Below, piece after piece: positions 1 to 8,492 of a stretch of DNA of 64,000 nucleotides (position 1 is its first letter; the number at the start of each line of letters is the position of its first letter). The position numbers and the translations under genes were made by a program. This stretch comes from Levilactobacillus tujiorum (lineage in GTDB: Bacteria > Bacillota > Bacilli > Lactobacillales > Lactobacillaceae): assembly GCF_012641185.1 (NCBI RefSeq), contig NZ_JAAXLK010000012.1:22464-86463 (forward strand), written 5' to 3'. Under the pieces are notes generated by a model. The model was not told the origin of the DNA, made no database searches, and worked only from the letters and a program-made list of their open reading frames with translations.

Positions 1-69
1 GACGACGTCAAGGGTTACTTACTTTTAGTTAATATGTACTCTTGGGGCTACCATCCAGTGAGTATGCAG

Positions 70-97
70 AAAAGGCCTGAGACGCTTGTCCCAGACC
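70..97 (-). terminator. Terminator of hisS-aspS
   Basis: On the minus strand a 10-bp stem (GGTCTGGGAC / GTCTCAGGCC, two G-U pairs) with a 4-nt loop is followed by TTTT. It lies just past the aspS stop codon and would end the hisS-aspS transcript. Confidence 0.8.
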
Positions 98-113
98 TCT
101 TCTTTAGATCAGA

Positions 114-1916
114 CTAGTTCTGATCCGTTTCTTCTTTTTTCGCAATCAACAGGTCCAAATCAAGCAATTGCTTGTCCGCAACCGTCGATGGTGCTTCGGT
201 CATTGGTTCCGTGGCCTTCGAGTTCTTAGGGAAGGCAATCACGTCACGAATGTTGTCGCGTTTAGCCAGCAACCGGGCGAAACGATCCAACCCGATAGCC
301 AGACCACCATGAGGCGGGAACCCGTAATCTAAGGCTTTCAGTAGGAAGCCAAATTGCTTTTCGGCCCGTTCTGGTGTGAAGCCGAGCGCTTTCAACATCT
401 TCATTTGTAACTCGCGGGTGTGAATCCGGATAGATCCCCCACCAAGTTCCAAACCGTTTAAGATGATATCGTAGCTTTGCGCGTAAGCCTTGTGTGGGTC
501 TTCGCCGTCGTTCAGATAGTGAGCATCCCCTTCAGCAGGCATCGTGAATGGGTGGTGCGCTGGTACCCAGCGTTCGAGGTCGACATCATAGTCAAACAGT
601 GGCCAGTTCACAATCCATAAGAAGGCCCACTTGTTTTCGTCGATCATGTCTTGTTCCTTGGCAATCGCAACCCGCAGGTAACCTAACGTTTGGGCAACGA
701 CCCGCTTAGAGTCGGCAGCAAATAACAATAGGTCGCCACTCTTAGCACCGGTCTTCTCGGTAATTTGAGCGAACCAGTCGCCTTCCTTAAAGAACTTCGC
801 AATTGGACCGCTGAAGCCATCATCGGTGACCTTCATCCACGCCAAGCCCTTGGCACCGAAGCGTTCGATGTATTGGCCGTACTTGTCAATATCCTTACGG
901 CTGTACTTGTCAGCACCACCAGGCACGGCAATCGCCTTAACCTGACCGCCGTTAGCCACTGCACCGGAGAATACCTTGAAATCAGTGTTGGCCATGATAT
1001 CAGATAAGTCCTTCAATTCCATCCCGAAACGAACGTCCGGTTGGTCGGTCCCAAAGCGGGCCATGGAGTCATCCCAGTCCATCCGTTCGAATGGTAGCTT
1101 AACGTCAACATTTAAGGTATCCTTCATGACCTTAGCAATTAAGCCTTCGGTCAAATCTTGGATTTCTTCAGCCGTTAAGAAGGACGTTTCCAAGTCAATC
1201 TGGGTAAATTCAGGTTGACGGTCCCCACGCAAGTCTTCGTCACGGAAACAACGGGCGATTTGGTAGTACCGGTCAAAGCCTGATCCCATCAACAATTGCT
1301 TAAACAATTGTGGAGATTGTGGCAGCGCGTAGAAGTGACCAGGGTAGATCCGTGATGGCACCAGGTAGTCCCGGGCCCCTTCTGGTGTTGACTTAGTCAA
1401 ATCTGGCGTTTCAATATCAATAAAGCCATTCTTGTCAAAGTAACTGTGAACGGATTGGACGATCCGGTTACGCAACAGCAGTGACTTCTGCATTTCTGGC
1501 CGGCGTAAGTCTAAGTAACGGTATTGCAGCCGTAAATCATCGGAAGCGTTAACGCCGTCCTTGATTTCGAATGGTAATTCCTTAGACTTGTTCAGCAAGT
1601 TGATCCCAGTTACTCGGACTTCAACTTTACCCGTCCGCATATCAGGGTTCACTTCTTTAGGTGCCCGAGCGACAACCTTTCCTTGAACCTCAATGACGTA
1701 TTCACTCCGCAATTGATCGGCAACGGCCAAGGCATCTTCACCATATTCTTCACTGAAGACCAATTGAACGATGCCTTCACGGTCACGCAGATCGATAAAG
1801 ATCAAACTACCGAGGTCCCGGCGCTTTTGCACCCAACCTTTTAAGACAACGGTCTGGTCGAGGTATTGTTCATCGACTAAGCCGGCATATGTGGTCCGTT
1901 TCAAATTCTTTTCCAT
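114..1916 (-). CDS. aspS: Aspartyl-tRNA synthetase
   Basis: Class IIb aminoacyl-tRNA synthetase that charges tRNA-Asp in the cytoplasm. The 600 residues are the usual bacterial length. An N-terminal OB-fold anticodon-binding domain (about residues 1-110, with [10 protein letters not shown]) is followed by the catalytic core: motif 2 around [17 protein letters not shown], the bacterial-type insertion (GAD) domain in the middle, and motif 3 [13 protein letters not shown] near the end. It is the second gene of a two-gene operon, 12 bases after hisS, and the unit ends in the terminator at 70-97. Expression is probably set by the T-box leader upstream of hisS. No anomaly was seen. Identification is secure. 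Confidence 0.97.
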   Translation of the reverse strand: MEKNLKRTTYAGLVDEQYLDQTVVLKGWVQKRRDLGSLIFIDLRDREGIVQLVFSEEYGEDALAVADQLRSEYVIEVQGKVVARAPKEVNPDMRTGKVEVRVTGINLLNKSKELPFEIKDGVNASDDLRLQYRYLDLRRPEMQKSLLLRNRIVQSVHSYFDKNGFIDIETPDLTKSTPEGARDYLVPSRIYPGHFYALPQSPQLFKQLLMGSGFDRYYQIARCFRDEDLRGDRQPEFTQIDLETSFLTAEEIQDLTEGLIAKVMKDTLNVDVKLPFERMDWDDSMARFGTDQPDVRFGMELKDLSDIMANTDFKVFSGAVANGGQVKAIAVPGGADKYSRKDIDKYGQYIERFGAKGLAWMKVTDDGFSGPIAKFFKEGDWFAQITEKTGAKSGDLLLFAADSKRVVAQTLGYLRVAIAKEQDMIDENKWAFLWIVNWPLFDYDVDLERWVPAHHPFTMPAEGDAHYLNDGEDPHKAYAQSYDIILNGLELGGGSIRIHTRELQMKMLKALGFTPERAEKQFGFLLKALDYGFPPHGGLAIGLDRFARLLAKRDNIRDVIAFPKNSKATEPMTEAPSTVADKQLLDLDLLIAKKEETDQN

Positions 1917-1928
1917 GCTTATCCCCTC

Positions 1929-3224
1929 TTATTTTGCTGCGAACTTAGTGTTCACAACGTTTTGGAAATCTTGGTAAACGTCAGCCAATGGTACGCTGAC
2001 TTCTTCACCAGTTTCCATGGATTTTAAGTTAGCCGTTTGATTAGCCAACTCTTGGTCACCAATAGTTAATGTGTACTTCGCTGCCAACCGGTTAGCCGTC
2101 TTAAATTGGGCTTTGGGCTTTCGAGCCAAGTAATCACGATCAGCGGTCAAGCCAGCCTGACGAATGGCTTGAACCAACTTGAGTGTTTCTACTGACGTAT
2201 CATCGCCAATCCCCACGACGTAAACGTCCAAGGGATGGTCATTAGGAATGGCCACTTTTTCTGCTTGCATCAGCAAGATCAAGCGTTCAACCCCCAGGCC
2301 AAAGCCAACTCCTGGCATTTCTGGGCCACCCAGTTCTTCGACCAGGCCGTTGTACCGGCCACCGGCTAGGACAGTAGTGTACCCTTCACCCAAGGCTGGC
2401 GAGTCCGCCATAATTTCAAAGATAGTGTGGTTGTAGTAATCCAATCCCCGCACCATGGTTGAATCAACGTCATAAGCAATGCCTAAAGCGTCTAAGCTCG
2501 CCTTAACCTTATCGAAGTGAGCTGTCGCAGCTGGTGTCAGGAAGTCCAGAATTGAAGGTGCATCAGCCACGATCTCTTGATCATGCTTATCCTTGCTATC
2601 CAGTACCCGCAGTGGATTCTTGTGCAATCGCACCTTAGAGTCATCACTCAATTCGTCAAAGTGCGGCTCCAAGAAATCAATCAGTGCTTGCCGGTAAGCA
2701 TCCCGGCTTTCCTTGTCACCCAAGGTGTTCAAGGCTAGCCGTAAGTGTTTTAAGCCGAGCTTACTCAGCAAGTTCATCCCTAAGGCAATGACTTCAACAT
2801 CTAATTCTGGTGCGTCACTCCCAAAAGCTTCCACCCCGATTTGGTGGAATTGCCGTTGCCGGCCGGATTGGGGACGTTCATACCGGAACATTGGCCCCAT
2901 GTAATAGACCTTGTAAGGTTTGGTCGTCTCTGGACCATAAAGCTTATTTTCAACAAAGGCCCGAACAACCCCGGCCGTCCCTTCAGGGCGCAGGGATAAG
3001 TGACGATCCCCCTTATCCTTGAAGTCGTACATTTCCTTCGTCACGATATCGGAGGTATCTCCGGAAGTTCGTGAGAAGACTTCGAAGTTTTCAAACATTG
3101 GCGTCCGAATTTCTTCAAAGCGATAATTAGCAAACAACTGGCGCGCGGTGGCTTCGACAAATTGCCAAGTCTGTGAATCGCCTGGTAAAATATCCGCCGT
3201 TCCCTTTGGTCGTTGATAACGCAT
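1929..3224 (-). CDS. hisS: Histidyl-tRNA synthetase
   Basis: Class IIa synthetase that charges tRNA-His. The product begins [14 protein letters not shown], the family's typical start. It carries motif 2 ([19 protein letters not shown]), the histidine-specific motif [12 protein letters not shown], motif 3 ([15 protein letters not shown]) and a C-terminal anticodon-binding domain. I place the start at the ATG at 3224 (431 aa) because an AAGGGAG ribosome binding site lies 7 bases before it. An upstream in-frame ATG at 3230 sits only 2 bases from that site. First gene of the hisS-aspS operon, preceded by a T-box riboswitch whose terminator ends about 75 bases upstream. Confidence 0.97.
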   Translation of the reverse strand: MRYQRPKGTADILPGDSQTWQFVEATARQLFANYRFEEIRTPMFENFEVFSRTSGDTSDIVTKEMYDFKDKGDRHLSLRPEGTAGVVRAFVENKLYGPETTKPYKVYYMGPMFRYERPQSGRQRQFHQIGVEAFGSDAPELDVEVIALGMNLLSKLGLKHLRLALNTLGDKESRDAYRQALIDFLEPHFDELSDDSKVRLHKNPLRVLDSKDKHDQEIVADAPSILDFLTPAATAHFDKVKASLDALGIAYDVDSTMVRGLDYYNHTIFEIMADSPALGEGYTTVLAGGRYNGLVEELGGPEMPGVGFGLGVERLILLMQAEKVAIPNDHPLDVYVVGIGDDTSVETLKLVQAIRQAGLTADRDYLARKPKAQFKTANRLAAKYTLTIGDQELANQTANLKSMETGEEVSVPLADVYQDFQNVVNTKFAAK

Positions 3225-3296
3225 GAGCATTCTCCCTTTCTACGCCTGCAATGAACGACAAACTCAGGTCGTCTAACCTGAAAAGTGCCGCAGAGC

Positions 3297-3500
3297 ATAA
3301 AAAACGCCCCTGTCAATTGACAAGGGCGCAGGTATGCACGGTACCACCTTTTTAAAGTTCTCTGCAGGATAACGTTGCAAACGAATGACGCCAAGCGCCA
3401 TTAGCCTCAAAAGTGTCTTCAGGGTCACACCGTTAACCGCTCCCAGCAACACGGTCTCTCTTAAAACGGGCTTTCCCATACTATTCTCTCTCATTGGCAA
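3297..3500 (-). ncRNA. T-box riboswitch upstream of hisS-aspS
   Basis: The T-box sequence GGTGGTACCGTGC lies on the minus strand at 3348-3336. A terminator follows: stem 3328-3319 against 3314-3305, with T6 at 3304-3299. The roughly 200-nt leader upstream can fold into a stem I. A GAGAGAC purine stretch is present, and the string AAGACACTTTT at about 3419-3409 is a plausible specifier region. It contains GAC (Asp) and CAC (His) overlapping by one base, which matches the downstream genes hisS and aspS. By family knowledge, uncharged tRNA binding would favour antitermination. The 5' end is approximate. Confidence 0.9.
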
Positions 3501-3518
3501 TCTATTTTATTCTTCCTA

Positions 3519-3547
3519 AGCTTACTGAAACTGCTATGAAAAGTCAA
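3519..3547 (-). promoter_or_regulatory. Possible hisS promoter
   Basis: TTGACT at 3547-3542 and TAAGCT at 3524-3519 are 17 bases apart on the minus strand, placing a start near 3512, just before the T-box stem I. The -10 box is a poor match, so confidence is limited. Confidence 0.45.
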
Positions 3548-3587
3548 GGCAGCACTGACGAAATTTAAAGGTACTGAAAACCATTCG

Positions 3588-3596
3588 TGGTATAAT
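3588..3596 (+). promoter_or_regulatory. Extended -10 promoter of the amidase gene
   Basis: TGGTATAAT is a perfect -10 with the TGn extension, 31 bases before the amidase start. No good -35 is visible at the right spacing, which is common for extended -10 promoters. Confidence 0.6.
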
Positions 3597-3626
3597 TGAA
3601 CCTAATTTGACGAAGGAGAACTCAGC

Positions 3627-4478
3627 ATGCATTTTAAACCACGTAACTGGCCGGGAATAGTGACCGCGCTAGTGATCCTCTTGGTTGCCGGGGGGCTACT
3701 CTTTAGTTTCACCCGCAACAATTCCGTGATCGCCACCGTTAGCAATCTCAATCTACGTGACGGTCCTGGTTTAACCTACAAGGTAACGCACAAAGTTAAA
3801 CAGAATAGTCGCTTAACCATTCTCAGCGAAAAGGATAACTGGTACCACGTCCGCGACAGTCAGAATCATTTTGGCTGGGTCGCAAGCTGGTTGGTTGATC
3901 ATCCGGGGCATCTGAAAAAAGTGACCAATCTGTCTGAAGCCACTATTGTCCTTGACCCAGGCCACGGTGGCAGTGATTCCGGTGCCCTATCTATCGACCA
4001 GAATCACGATGAAAAGACCTATACGCTGGCCCTAGCCAATCAAGTTGCTAAGCAATTACGAGCCCGTGGCGCTCACGTGATCATGACCCGCGACCGCGAC
4101 AAGACGGTAAGCTTAGCCGATCGACCGGCCCTAGCCAACACCAATCAAGCTAGCGCATTCATCAGTTTTCACTTTGACTCTTCTCCCACTAATAACCTCG
4201 CCTCGGGGACCACGACTTATTATTACCACCGGGAAACGTCTTACAAGCTGGCCGAGGCGATCAACGCTGAAACCAACGACTTGCCGCTCACCAATCGTGG
4301 CATCAAGTATGGCAACTTCGAGGTTATCCGGGATAACAGTCGACCAGCATTACTGTTAGAAATGGGTTATATTAATACTAAACGGGACTTCAAATACATC
4401 AGTAGTTCCCAGTACCAAAAGCAAGTTGCCGCTAGAGTGGTTAAAGGATTAAGCACTTACTTTAGTACCCAATCGTAA
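3627..4478 (+). CDS. N-acetylmuramoyl-L-alanine amidase with SH3b domain
   Basis: Peptidoglycan hydrolase expected to cut the bond between MurNAc and the stem-peptide L-alanine outside the membrane. Residues 9-27 form a signal anchor. A bacterial SH3 domain follows (about 34-92, with NLNLRDGPG and GWVASWLV), then an Amidase_3 zinc domain (about 106-280). Zinc ligands and catalytic residues are visible: H113 in DPGHGG, E129, H182 in SFHFDS and E245 in LLEMGY. At 283 aa it matches LytC/YrvJ-like amidases of lactobacilli. It has its own promoter, diverges from hisS, and is followed 27 bases later by the kinase gene. In Bacillus an amidase of this type (yrvJ) also sits beside hisS. The exact role in cell separation or turnover is inference. 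Confidence 0.9.
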   Translation: MHFKPRNWPGIVTALVILLVAGGLLFSFTRNNSVIATVSNLNLRDGPGLTYKVTHKVKQNSRLTILSEKDNWYHVRDSQNHFGWVASWLVDHPGHLKKVTNLSEATIVLDPGHGGSDSGALSIDQNHDEKTYTLALANQVAKQLRARGAHVIMTRDRDKTVSLADRPALANTNQASAFISFHFDSSPTNNLASGTTTYYYHRETSYKLAEAINAETNDLPLTNRGIKYGNFEVIRDNSRPALLLEMGYINTKRDFKYISSSQYQKQVAARVVKGLSTYFSTQS

Positions 4479-4505
4479 TTAGTTCTACAGAAAGAAGATC
4501 TTGAT

Positions 4506-5348
4506 ATGCAACTCACATCGGCATGGTTAAACCAATTGCCGTTACCAGCAATTACCGCCGTCCAACCCGTTTCGGGTGGCGACATCAACGAAGCGTTTCG
4601 CTTGGAAACCGCAGAGGGCCCGTATTTTCTCCTCGTGCAACCCGGCCAACCCGCTAGTTTTTACACCCATGAGGTCGCCGGCTTACGCGCATTAGGACAA
4701 GCCGTTAACGTCCCTAATGTTATTGCTACTGGCGAGATTGAACACGACGCCTATCTGGTGCTCGAATTCTTAGAAATTGGTCACGGCAGTCAATACGAAT
4801 TGGGACAAGCCGTTGCCCGGGTTCATCACGTGACCGCCAAACAATTTGGCTTTGATCAAAGTAATCTCGTTGCTAAGCTTCCCAAGAATAATACTTGGCA
4901 GACCGACTGGACGACTTTCTATCTCCAGCAACGACTCGATCCGCTAGTCGAACGGGCGCAACAGCACGGCCTTTGGAATACTCATCGGCAAACCGACTAT
5001 ACGCGGGTCCGCCAAGCAATCGTGACGGAAAATCAGGGCCGTCAGATTCAGCCGTCCTTGCTTCACGGTGATCTCTGGGCTGGCAACTACTTGTTCACTC
5101 AGGATGGGACGCCAACCCTAATTGATCCAGATGTCCTGTACGGCGATCGTGAATTTGATCTGGCTATGACCACCATTTTCGGTGGTTTCTCCGCCGACTT
5201 CTATCGTGGCTATCAAGATGCTTATCCGTTAGAGCAAGGGTACACCAACCGGTTGCCCCACTATCAACTCTATTATCTACTGGCGCACCTCAACCTCTTT
5301 GGCGAAACCTATGGCGAAGCGGTGGACCAAACATTAGCCCGCGGGTAA
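4506..5348 (+). CDS. Fructosamine kinase family protein
   Basis: Phosphotransferase of the fructosamine-3-kinase / aminoglycoside-phosphotransferase fold. An N-terminal nucleotide-binding lobe (about 1-95, with VSGGDINEAF) is followed by a C-terminal lobe carrying the catalytic HGDLWAGN at 187-194 and the metal-binding LIDPDVLYGDREFDLAM segment from about 205. The 280 aa length is normal. Bacterial members phosphorylate sugar adducts on amines (deglycation), but the substrate here is not shown by sequence. A weak GAAAGAAG ribosome binding site precedes the ATG, and the gene probably shares the amidase transcript. An insertion sequence begins about 50 bases after the stop, so any native terminator may have been separated from it. 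Confidence 0.85.
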   Translation: MQLTSAWLNQLPLPAITAVQPVSGGDINEAFRLETAEGPYFLLVQPGQPASFYTHEVAGLRALGQAVNVPNVIATGEIEHDAYLVLEFLEIGHGSQYELGQAVARVHHVTAKQFGFDQSNLVAKLPKNNTWQTDWTTFYLQQRLDPLVERAQQHGLWNTHRQTDYTRVRQAIVTENQGRQIQPSLLHGDLWAGNYLFTQDGTPTLIDPDVLYGDREFDLAMTTIFGGFSADFYRGYQDAYPLEQGYTNRLPHYQLYYLLAHLNLFGETYGEAVDQTLARG

Positions 5349-5401
5349 ACCTACATCATCTACGAAAAAAGGAGTAAGTCTTGCACTAGGCCCTGTCAAG
5401 T

Positions 5402-5421
5402 TGACAAATGAAATAATATAA
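5402..5421 (+). repeat. IS terminal inverted repeat, left
   Basis: Reads TGACAAATGAAATAATATAA, which pairs with the complement of 7031-7050 with three mismatches. It lies 14 bases beyond the orfB stop codon. Confidence 0.65.
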
Positions 5422-5434
5422 AGTTTTTGGTCAC

Positions 5435-6328
5435 TTAGATGGCTTCATTCCAGTATTCATCCGGGGTGAGGCCATTTCTTTGTGCTGAGCGATTGTCATG
5501 ATTAAAATATTCGATTCCTGATTCAACGAGCGTTATTAACTCTTGATAGGTCTTTGCTCGCGGATGACGCGCCATCCAGCGAAGTTTAAATTCATTCCAC
5601 CAGCGCTCCATCGGGGCGTTATCATATGGTGTTCCTGGACGCGACATACTGCGGGTGATCTCAAATTGATTGATGAAATGATTGAACGCTCTTGAGGTAT
5701 ACGCCGAACCACGATCGGTGTGAATAAGTGATGGGACCTTACCAACTGCAGTAAAGGCACGCTGAAAAACCTGGATCTCAGCGGCACTCGTTTCTGTGGC
5801 GCTGAGATTGTATGCCAAGAGTCGGCGACCATATAAATCCAAGACACCACTTAAGCGGACTTTGTACTCACCACTAAGCCCATAAGTTAGTTCAGTTGAA
5901 TCAGATAACCAAACTTTATTGGGCGCTGTCACTTGAAAGTTTTGCTTTAAAACATTGTCGAGTAAATATTGTTCAGCTTGTTTGGCCCGTTTATGCTTCT
6001 TTGGCCGTACTTGACAGCGAATATCAAGTTCACGCATGACCCGGCGAACTTGCTTCAAAGTTACCGGAAAATCAATTAGTTTATCCGCTTGTAAGTTAGT
6101 CAGAAGATTTCCAGCACCGATACCTTGGTGGTGAAAATCAAACCAATATTGGGTGCGTGTTTTGAGTTGTTTATTGTGCTTTTCCCATGTTGTTTCCTGT
6201 CGTCTAAGCCCTTTATGATAAGCTTGTCGGCTGACGCCGATAACGGTTAAAAGTTTCGTTACGGCACCATGATTACCTTGGCTGACTACCTTGATAGCGT
6301 GGTAAGCCAGCCGATGTGGTTTGTTCAC
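5435..6328 (-). CDS. IS3-family transposase OrfB (DDE integrase core)
   Basis: Catalytic subunit of the IS3-family transposase. An N-terminal HTH_21-like region (about 45-105) precedes an rve/DDE domain (about 130-290). The catalytic triad is visible: D143 in WLSDST, D205 in HTDRGSAY and E241 in APMERWWNEFK, giving the DD(35)E spacing, and all residues are intact. The reading frame is -1 relative to orfA. A GTG start at 6328 overlaps the orfA TGA (GTGA), and an A7 run 27-33 bases upstream could instead give an OrfAB fusion by frameshifting. The 297 aa length is normal, so the copy may still be active. Confidence 0.93.
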   Translation of the reverse strand: MNKPHRLAYHAIKVVSQGNHGAVTKLLTVIGVSRQAYHKGLRRQETTWEKHNKQLKTRTQYWFDFHHQGIGAGNLLTNLQADKLIDFPVTLKQVRRVMRELDIRCQVRPKKHKRAKQAEQYLLDNVLKQNFQVTAPNKVWLSDSTELTYGLSGEYKVRLSGVLDLYGRRLLAYNLSATETSAAEIQVFQRAFTAVGKVPSLIHTDRGSAYTSRAFNHFINQFEITRSMSRPGTPYDNAPMERWWNEFKLRWMARHPRAKTYQELITLVESGIEYFNHDNRSAQRNGLTPDEYWNEAI

Positions 6329-6999
6329 CCCCTGCGCTGAAGTTCCTGAAATTTTTTTATGAAGGCCTCGTAGAGTTCCTTATCTGCCAGTTGTGCTTTT
6401 AGTTCTCGGATCTGGAGATTAGCCTTATCTAGTTCGGTTAATTCATGATTGGCTTTTCGATGCCCACGGTTATCTACGAGCGCTTCATAGCCGCCACTTT
6501 TAGTCTTGATCACCCAAGTACGGACCTGTTGGTAGGAGACTTGAAAGTGATCCGCGGCTTCGGTATACGAGTGTTTAGCTTTAGTCACATATTCAACGAT
6601 CCTGATGCGTTCTTCAAAAGTTGTTTGCCGACTCATGGTAGGGACCCGCTTTCTAGACGGTCTGGCCGTCAAGGTTTTATCCCTATTATACCTGGAAACC
6701 CAGTTGTCGAGTTGTGTTGATGAACGTAAACCAAATTTTGTGGCTAAATCCAGCAGTGACCCTTCACCGGCCAAAAAAGCCTGAACAGCTTTAAGTTTCA
6801 ATTCGTTGGAATAATGATTATTTGTGTGCGCTTCCGTGAGCCCTGCCAACCCATCACGTTCAAGGCGCGACTGCCAACGCATGAGCGTTTCTCGATGGAT
6901 ACCATGTTGTCTGGTAAAAGTCCCAATTGATAAACCTGATTGCTTGAATTTAGCTAACAGCGCCAACTTTTCCTGAAGCGTGTGTCTAGCTCTAGGCAT
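6325..6999 (-). CDS. IS3-family transposase OrfA (helix-turn-helix)
   Basis: DNA-binding partner of the transposase, 224 aa. Two or more helix-turn-helix units are visible: residues about 10-45 (KLALLAKFKQSGLSIGTFTR), about 60-100 (LKLKAVQAFLAGEGSLLDLA) and about 125-165 (ERIRIVEYVTKAKHSYTEAA). A C-terminal coiled coil (about 185-222) of the leucine-zipper type is known from IS3 OrfA proteins. The extra HTH makes it longer than the roughly 100-aa OrfA of simple IS3 elements and resembles the IS150 group. The gene ends GAA CTT CAG CGC AGG GGG TGA, overlapping the orfB GTG. Confidence 0.9.
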   Translation of the reverse strand: MPRARHTLQEKLALLAKFKQSGLSIGTFTRQHGIHRETLMRWQSRLERDGLAGLTEAHTNNHYSNELKLKAVQAFLAGEGSLLDLATKFGLRSSTQLDNWVSRYNRDKTLTARPSRKRVPTMSRQTTFEERIRIVEYVTKAKHSYTEAADHFQVSYQQVRTWVIKTKSGGYEALVDNRGHRKANHELTELDKANLQIRELKAQLADKELYEAFIKKFQELQRRG

Positions 7000-7030
7000 A
7001 CAAAAATCCCCCTATGATTAGTCAGATGAA

Positions 7031-7050
7031 TTATAGTATTTCATCTGACA
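7031..7050 (-). repeat. IS terminal inverted repeat, right
   Basis: On the minus strand it reads TGTCAGATGAAATACTATAA, matching the left repeat at 17 of 20 positions. It overlaps half of a perfect 10-bp palindrome that could be the transposase binding site or a hairpin blocking read-in. Bases 7051-7305, between the IS and the next gene, are AT-rich with no gene that I can support. Confidence 0.65.
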
Positions 7051-7305
7051 ACCATAAAGGGATTATCGCATCTGATGATTATTGTCAGACTTACTCCTTT
7101 TTTGACGTCATGCATTTAGTTGTGTTATACATAAAGGGCTATTTCAGGTTATTGCTACACACAATATCGGTATTTCATGACACAATCTATTTCATTTTAA
7201 ACTTTAGTTTTTCTGTCATATCCTACTACTAAACGGCTCAAAAGCAAAGAAATCGGCCACTATTACTTGTGTCATACAAACACCACAGCATCAGGCGTTA
7301 AGACG

Positions 7306-7950
7306 CTAATCCTCCCACAACCAGTCTTGCAAATCCGCTAACTGAGTCACCCGAATTTCCGGTTGGCTTTCATCGACAATCAAATGCTCGGGATCAAACA
7401 ACGCTCCCGCCATCCCGGCACGATGACCTGCCGCGACATCTAGGTTTCGATCGCCAATCATGATCGCCGTCGACTTATCAACGTTATAACGCTGACACAG
7501 TGACAACAAGCTAGTCGGATCAGGCTTGCGCGGAAAATCATCATCCTTCGTCACGTAGCCAGCGAAGAAGTTGTCCAATTGCAGTGCCTGCAAGCGCTCC
7601 AGGGCCCGATGATCCCGATGGGTTAATAAAAAGTTACGTCCCCCCGCTGCCGTTACGGCTGACAGGAGCTCCGCCGCACCAGCAAAAGCGACTGTTTTCT
7701 CTAATAGTGGCGCTGCTAACTGGTTATATATTTTAGACAATCGATCCCGATCAATTTGATACTCAGCTGTATAGCGTTGGTAGGCTCGTCCTAAGCTGTG
7801 TTGTCGCATGGTCCGGTAAATATCTTCACTGTCAATTTCAAAGTCATTGACGCCGCAAGCGACGAGTGCCTCGCCGAACGCCTTAACCATCCCCGGATAA
7901 GTATTGACCAAGGTTCCGTCAAAGTCCCAAAAGAGTTGCTGATAACGCAT
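7306..7950 (-). CDS. HAD-family phosphatase (phosphoglycolate phosphatase-like)
   Basis: Haloacid-dehalogenase hydrolase, cytoplasmic. Motif I is WDFDGTLVNT at the N-terminus with an alpha-helical cap after it. Motif II is the LLTHRD segment in mid-protein, and motifs III/IV are RKPDP and MIGDRNLDVAAG. I start at the ATG at 7950 (214 aa) because TAGGAGGG sits 7 bases upstream. The longer frame would translate the ribosome binding site itself. It follows dtd by 22 bases and probably shares its transcript. The fold and catalytic class are clear. The substrate (phosphoglycolate, a sugar phosphate or another) cannot be read from the sequence. Confidence 0.88.
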   Translation of the reverse strand: MRYQQLFWDFDGTLVNTYPGMVKAFGEALVACGVNDFEIDSEDIYRTMRQHSLGRAYQRYTAEYQIDRDRLSKIYNQLAAPLLEKTVAFAGAAELLSAVTAAGGRNFLLTHRDHRALERLQALQLDNFFAGYVTKDDDFPRKPDPTSLLSLCQRYNVDKSTAIMIGDRNLDVAAGHRAGMAGALFDPEHLIVDESQPEIRVTQLADLQDWLWED

Positions 7951-7972
7951 GGTTACCCTCCTAATCACTCAC

Positions 7973-8419
7973 TTATTTATGATCTGTATCAAACCAGATT
8001 GTCACTGGCCCATCGTTGACTAAGGCCACCTGCATGTCTGCCCCAAAAATCCCCGTTGCCACGGAAATACCCGCGGCCGCCAATTTGGTATTGAATTCTT
8101 CGTACAATTGCTTAGCGTGGGTCGGTTCCCCCGCAGCCGTAAAACTCGGGCGGTTGCCCTTTTTGGTACTTGCATATAATGTGAACTGTGAGACGGATAG
8201 GATACTTCCCTGGACATCTGCTAGACTCAAATTCATTTTTCCTGCATCATCTTCAAACACGCGTAATTTACTAATCTTATGGACCAGGTAATCCACTTCT
8301 TCACTAGTATCACTGTCTTGGGCCCCCACCAGTAAGCAGAATCCCTGCTTGATTGCGCCGTGAACTTGCCCGTCAATGGTGACAGATGCTTCGCTAACTT
8401 TCTGTAATAATACCCGCAC
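7973..8419 (-). CDS. dtd: D-aminoacyl-tRNA deacylase
   Basis: Hydrolyses D-amino acids mischarged on tRNA. The 148-aa chain starts [13 protein letters not shown] as in the family and has the active-site motif SQFTLYA and the cross-subunit Gly-cisPro motif in the form NDGPVTIW (commonly NSGPVT). It lies directly after rel, the classic Firmicutes pairing. A terminator (8458-8483) separates the two, so dtd is expressed by read-through or from a promoter I did not find. The frame and length are normal. Confidence 0.95.
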   Translation of the reverse strand: MRVLLQKVSEASVTIDGQVHGAIKQGFCLLVGAQDSDTSEEVDYLVHKISKLRVFEDDAGKMNLSLADVQGSILSVSQFTLYASTKKGNRPSFTAAGEPTHAKQLYEEFNTKLAAAGISVATGIFGADMQVALVNDGPVTIWFDTDHK

Positions 8420-8457
8420 GAACGGTCATCCCTTTCTTTTTATCACTTTTGTCACAC

Positions 8458-8483
8458 AAAAAGGGCAGCTATGATGACTGCCC
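8458..8483 (-). terminator. Terminator between rel and dtd
   Basis: On the minus strand GGGCAG (8483-8478), a 9-nt loop and CTGCCC (8468-8463) are followed by TTTTT. It lies 10 bases past the rel stop and would reduce transcription into dtd. Confidence 0.7.
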
Positions 8484-8492
8484 CTGTGGTTG

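Larger units (their letters stand above)
5402..7050 (-). mobile_element. IS3-family insertion sequence
   Basis: Two overlapping minus-strand transposase ORFs lie between imperfect inverted repeats at 5402-5421 and 7031-7050 (17 of 20 positions match, starting TGACA / TGTCA). Matching continues outward with gaps to about 5391 and 7061, so the ends are approximate. No clear 3-4-bp target duplication was found (flanks AGT and ACC at the chosen ends). A perfect 10-bp palindrome (7021-7030 against 7040-7049) lies inside the right end upstream of orfA. The layout of orfA plus orfB in the -1 frame is typical of IS3 elements. Confidence 0.85.

Noticed and set aside
3041..3500. Minus-strand open frames over the hisS upstream region
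   Set aside because: They cross the T-box and terminator, and the amino acid composition is not protein-like.
7051..7305. Right end of the IS placed further out, near 7180 (TATTTCATGACACAA)
   Set aside because: The match to the left repeat is shorter than that at 7031-7050, and the nearer site fits the usual distance from orfA.
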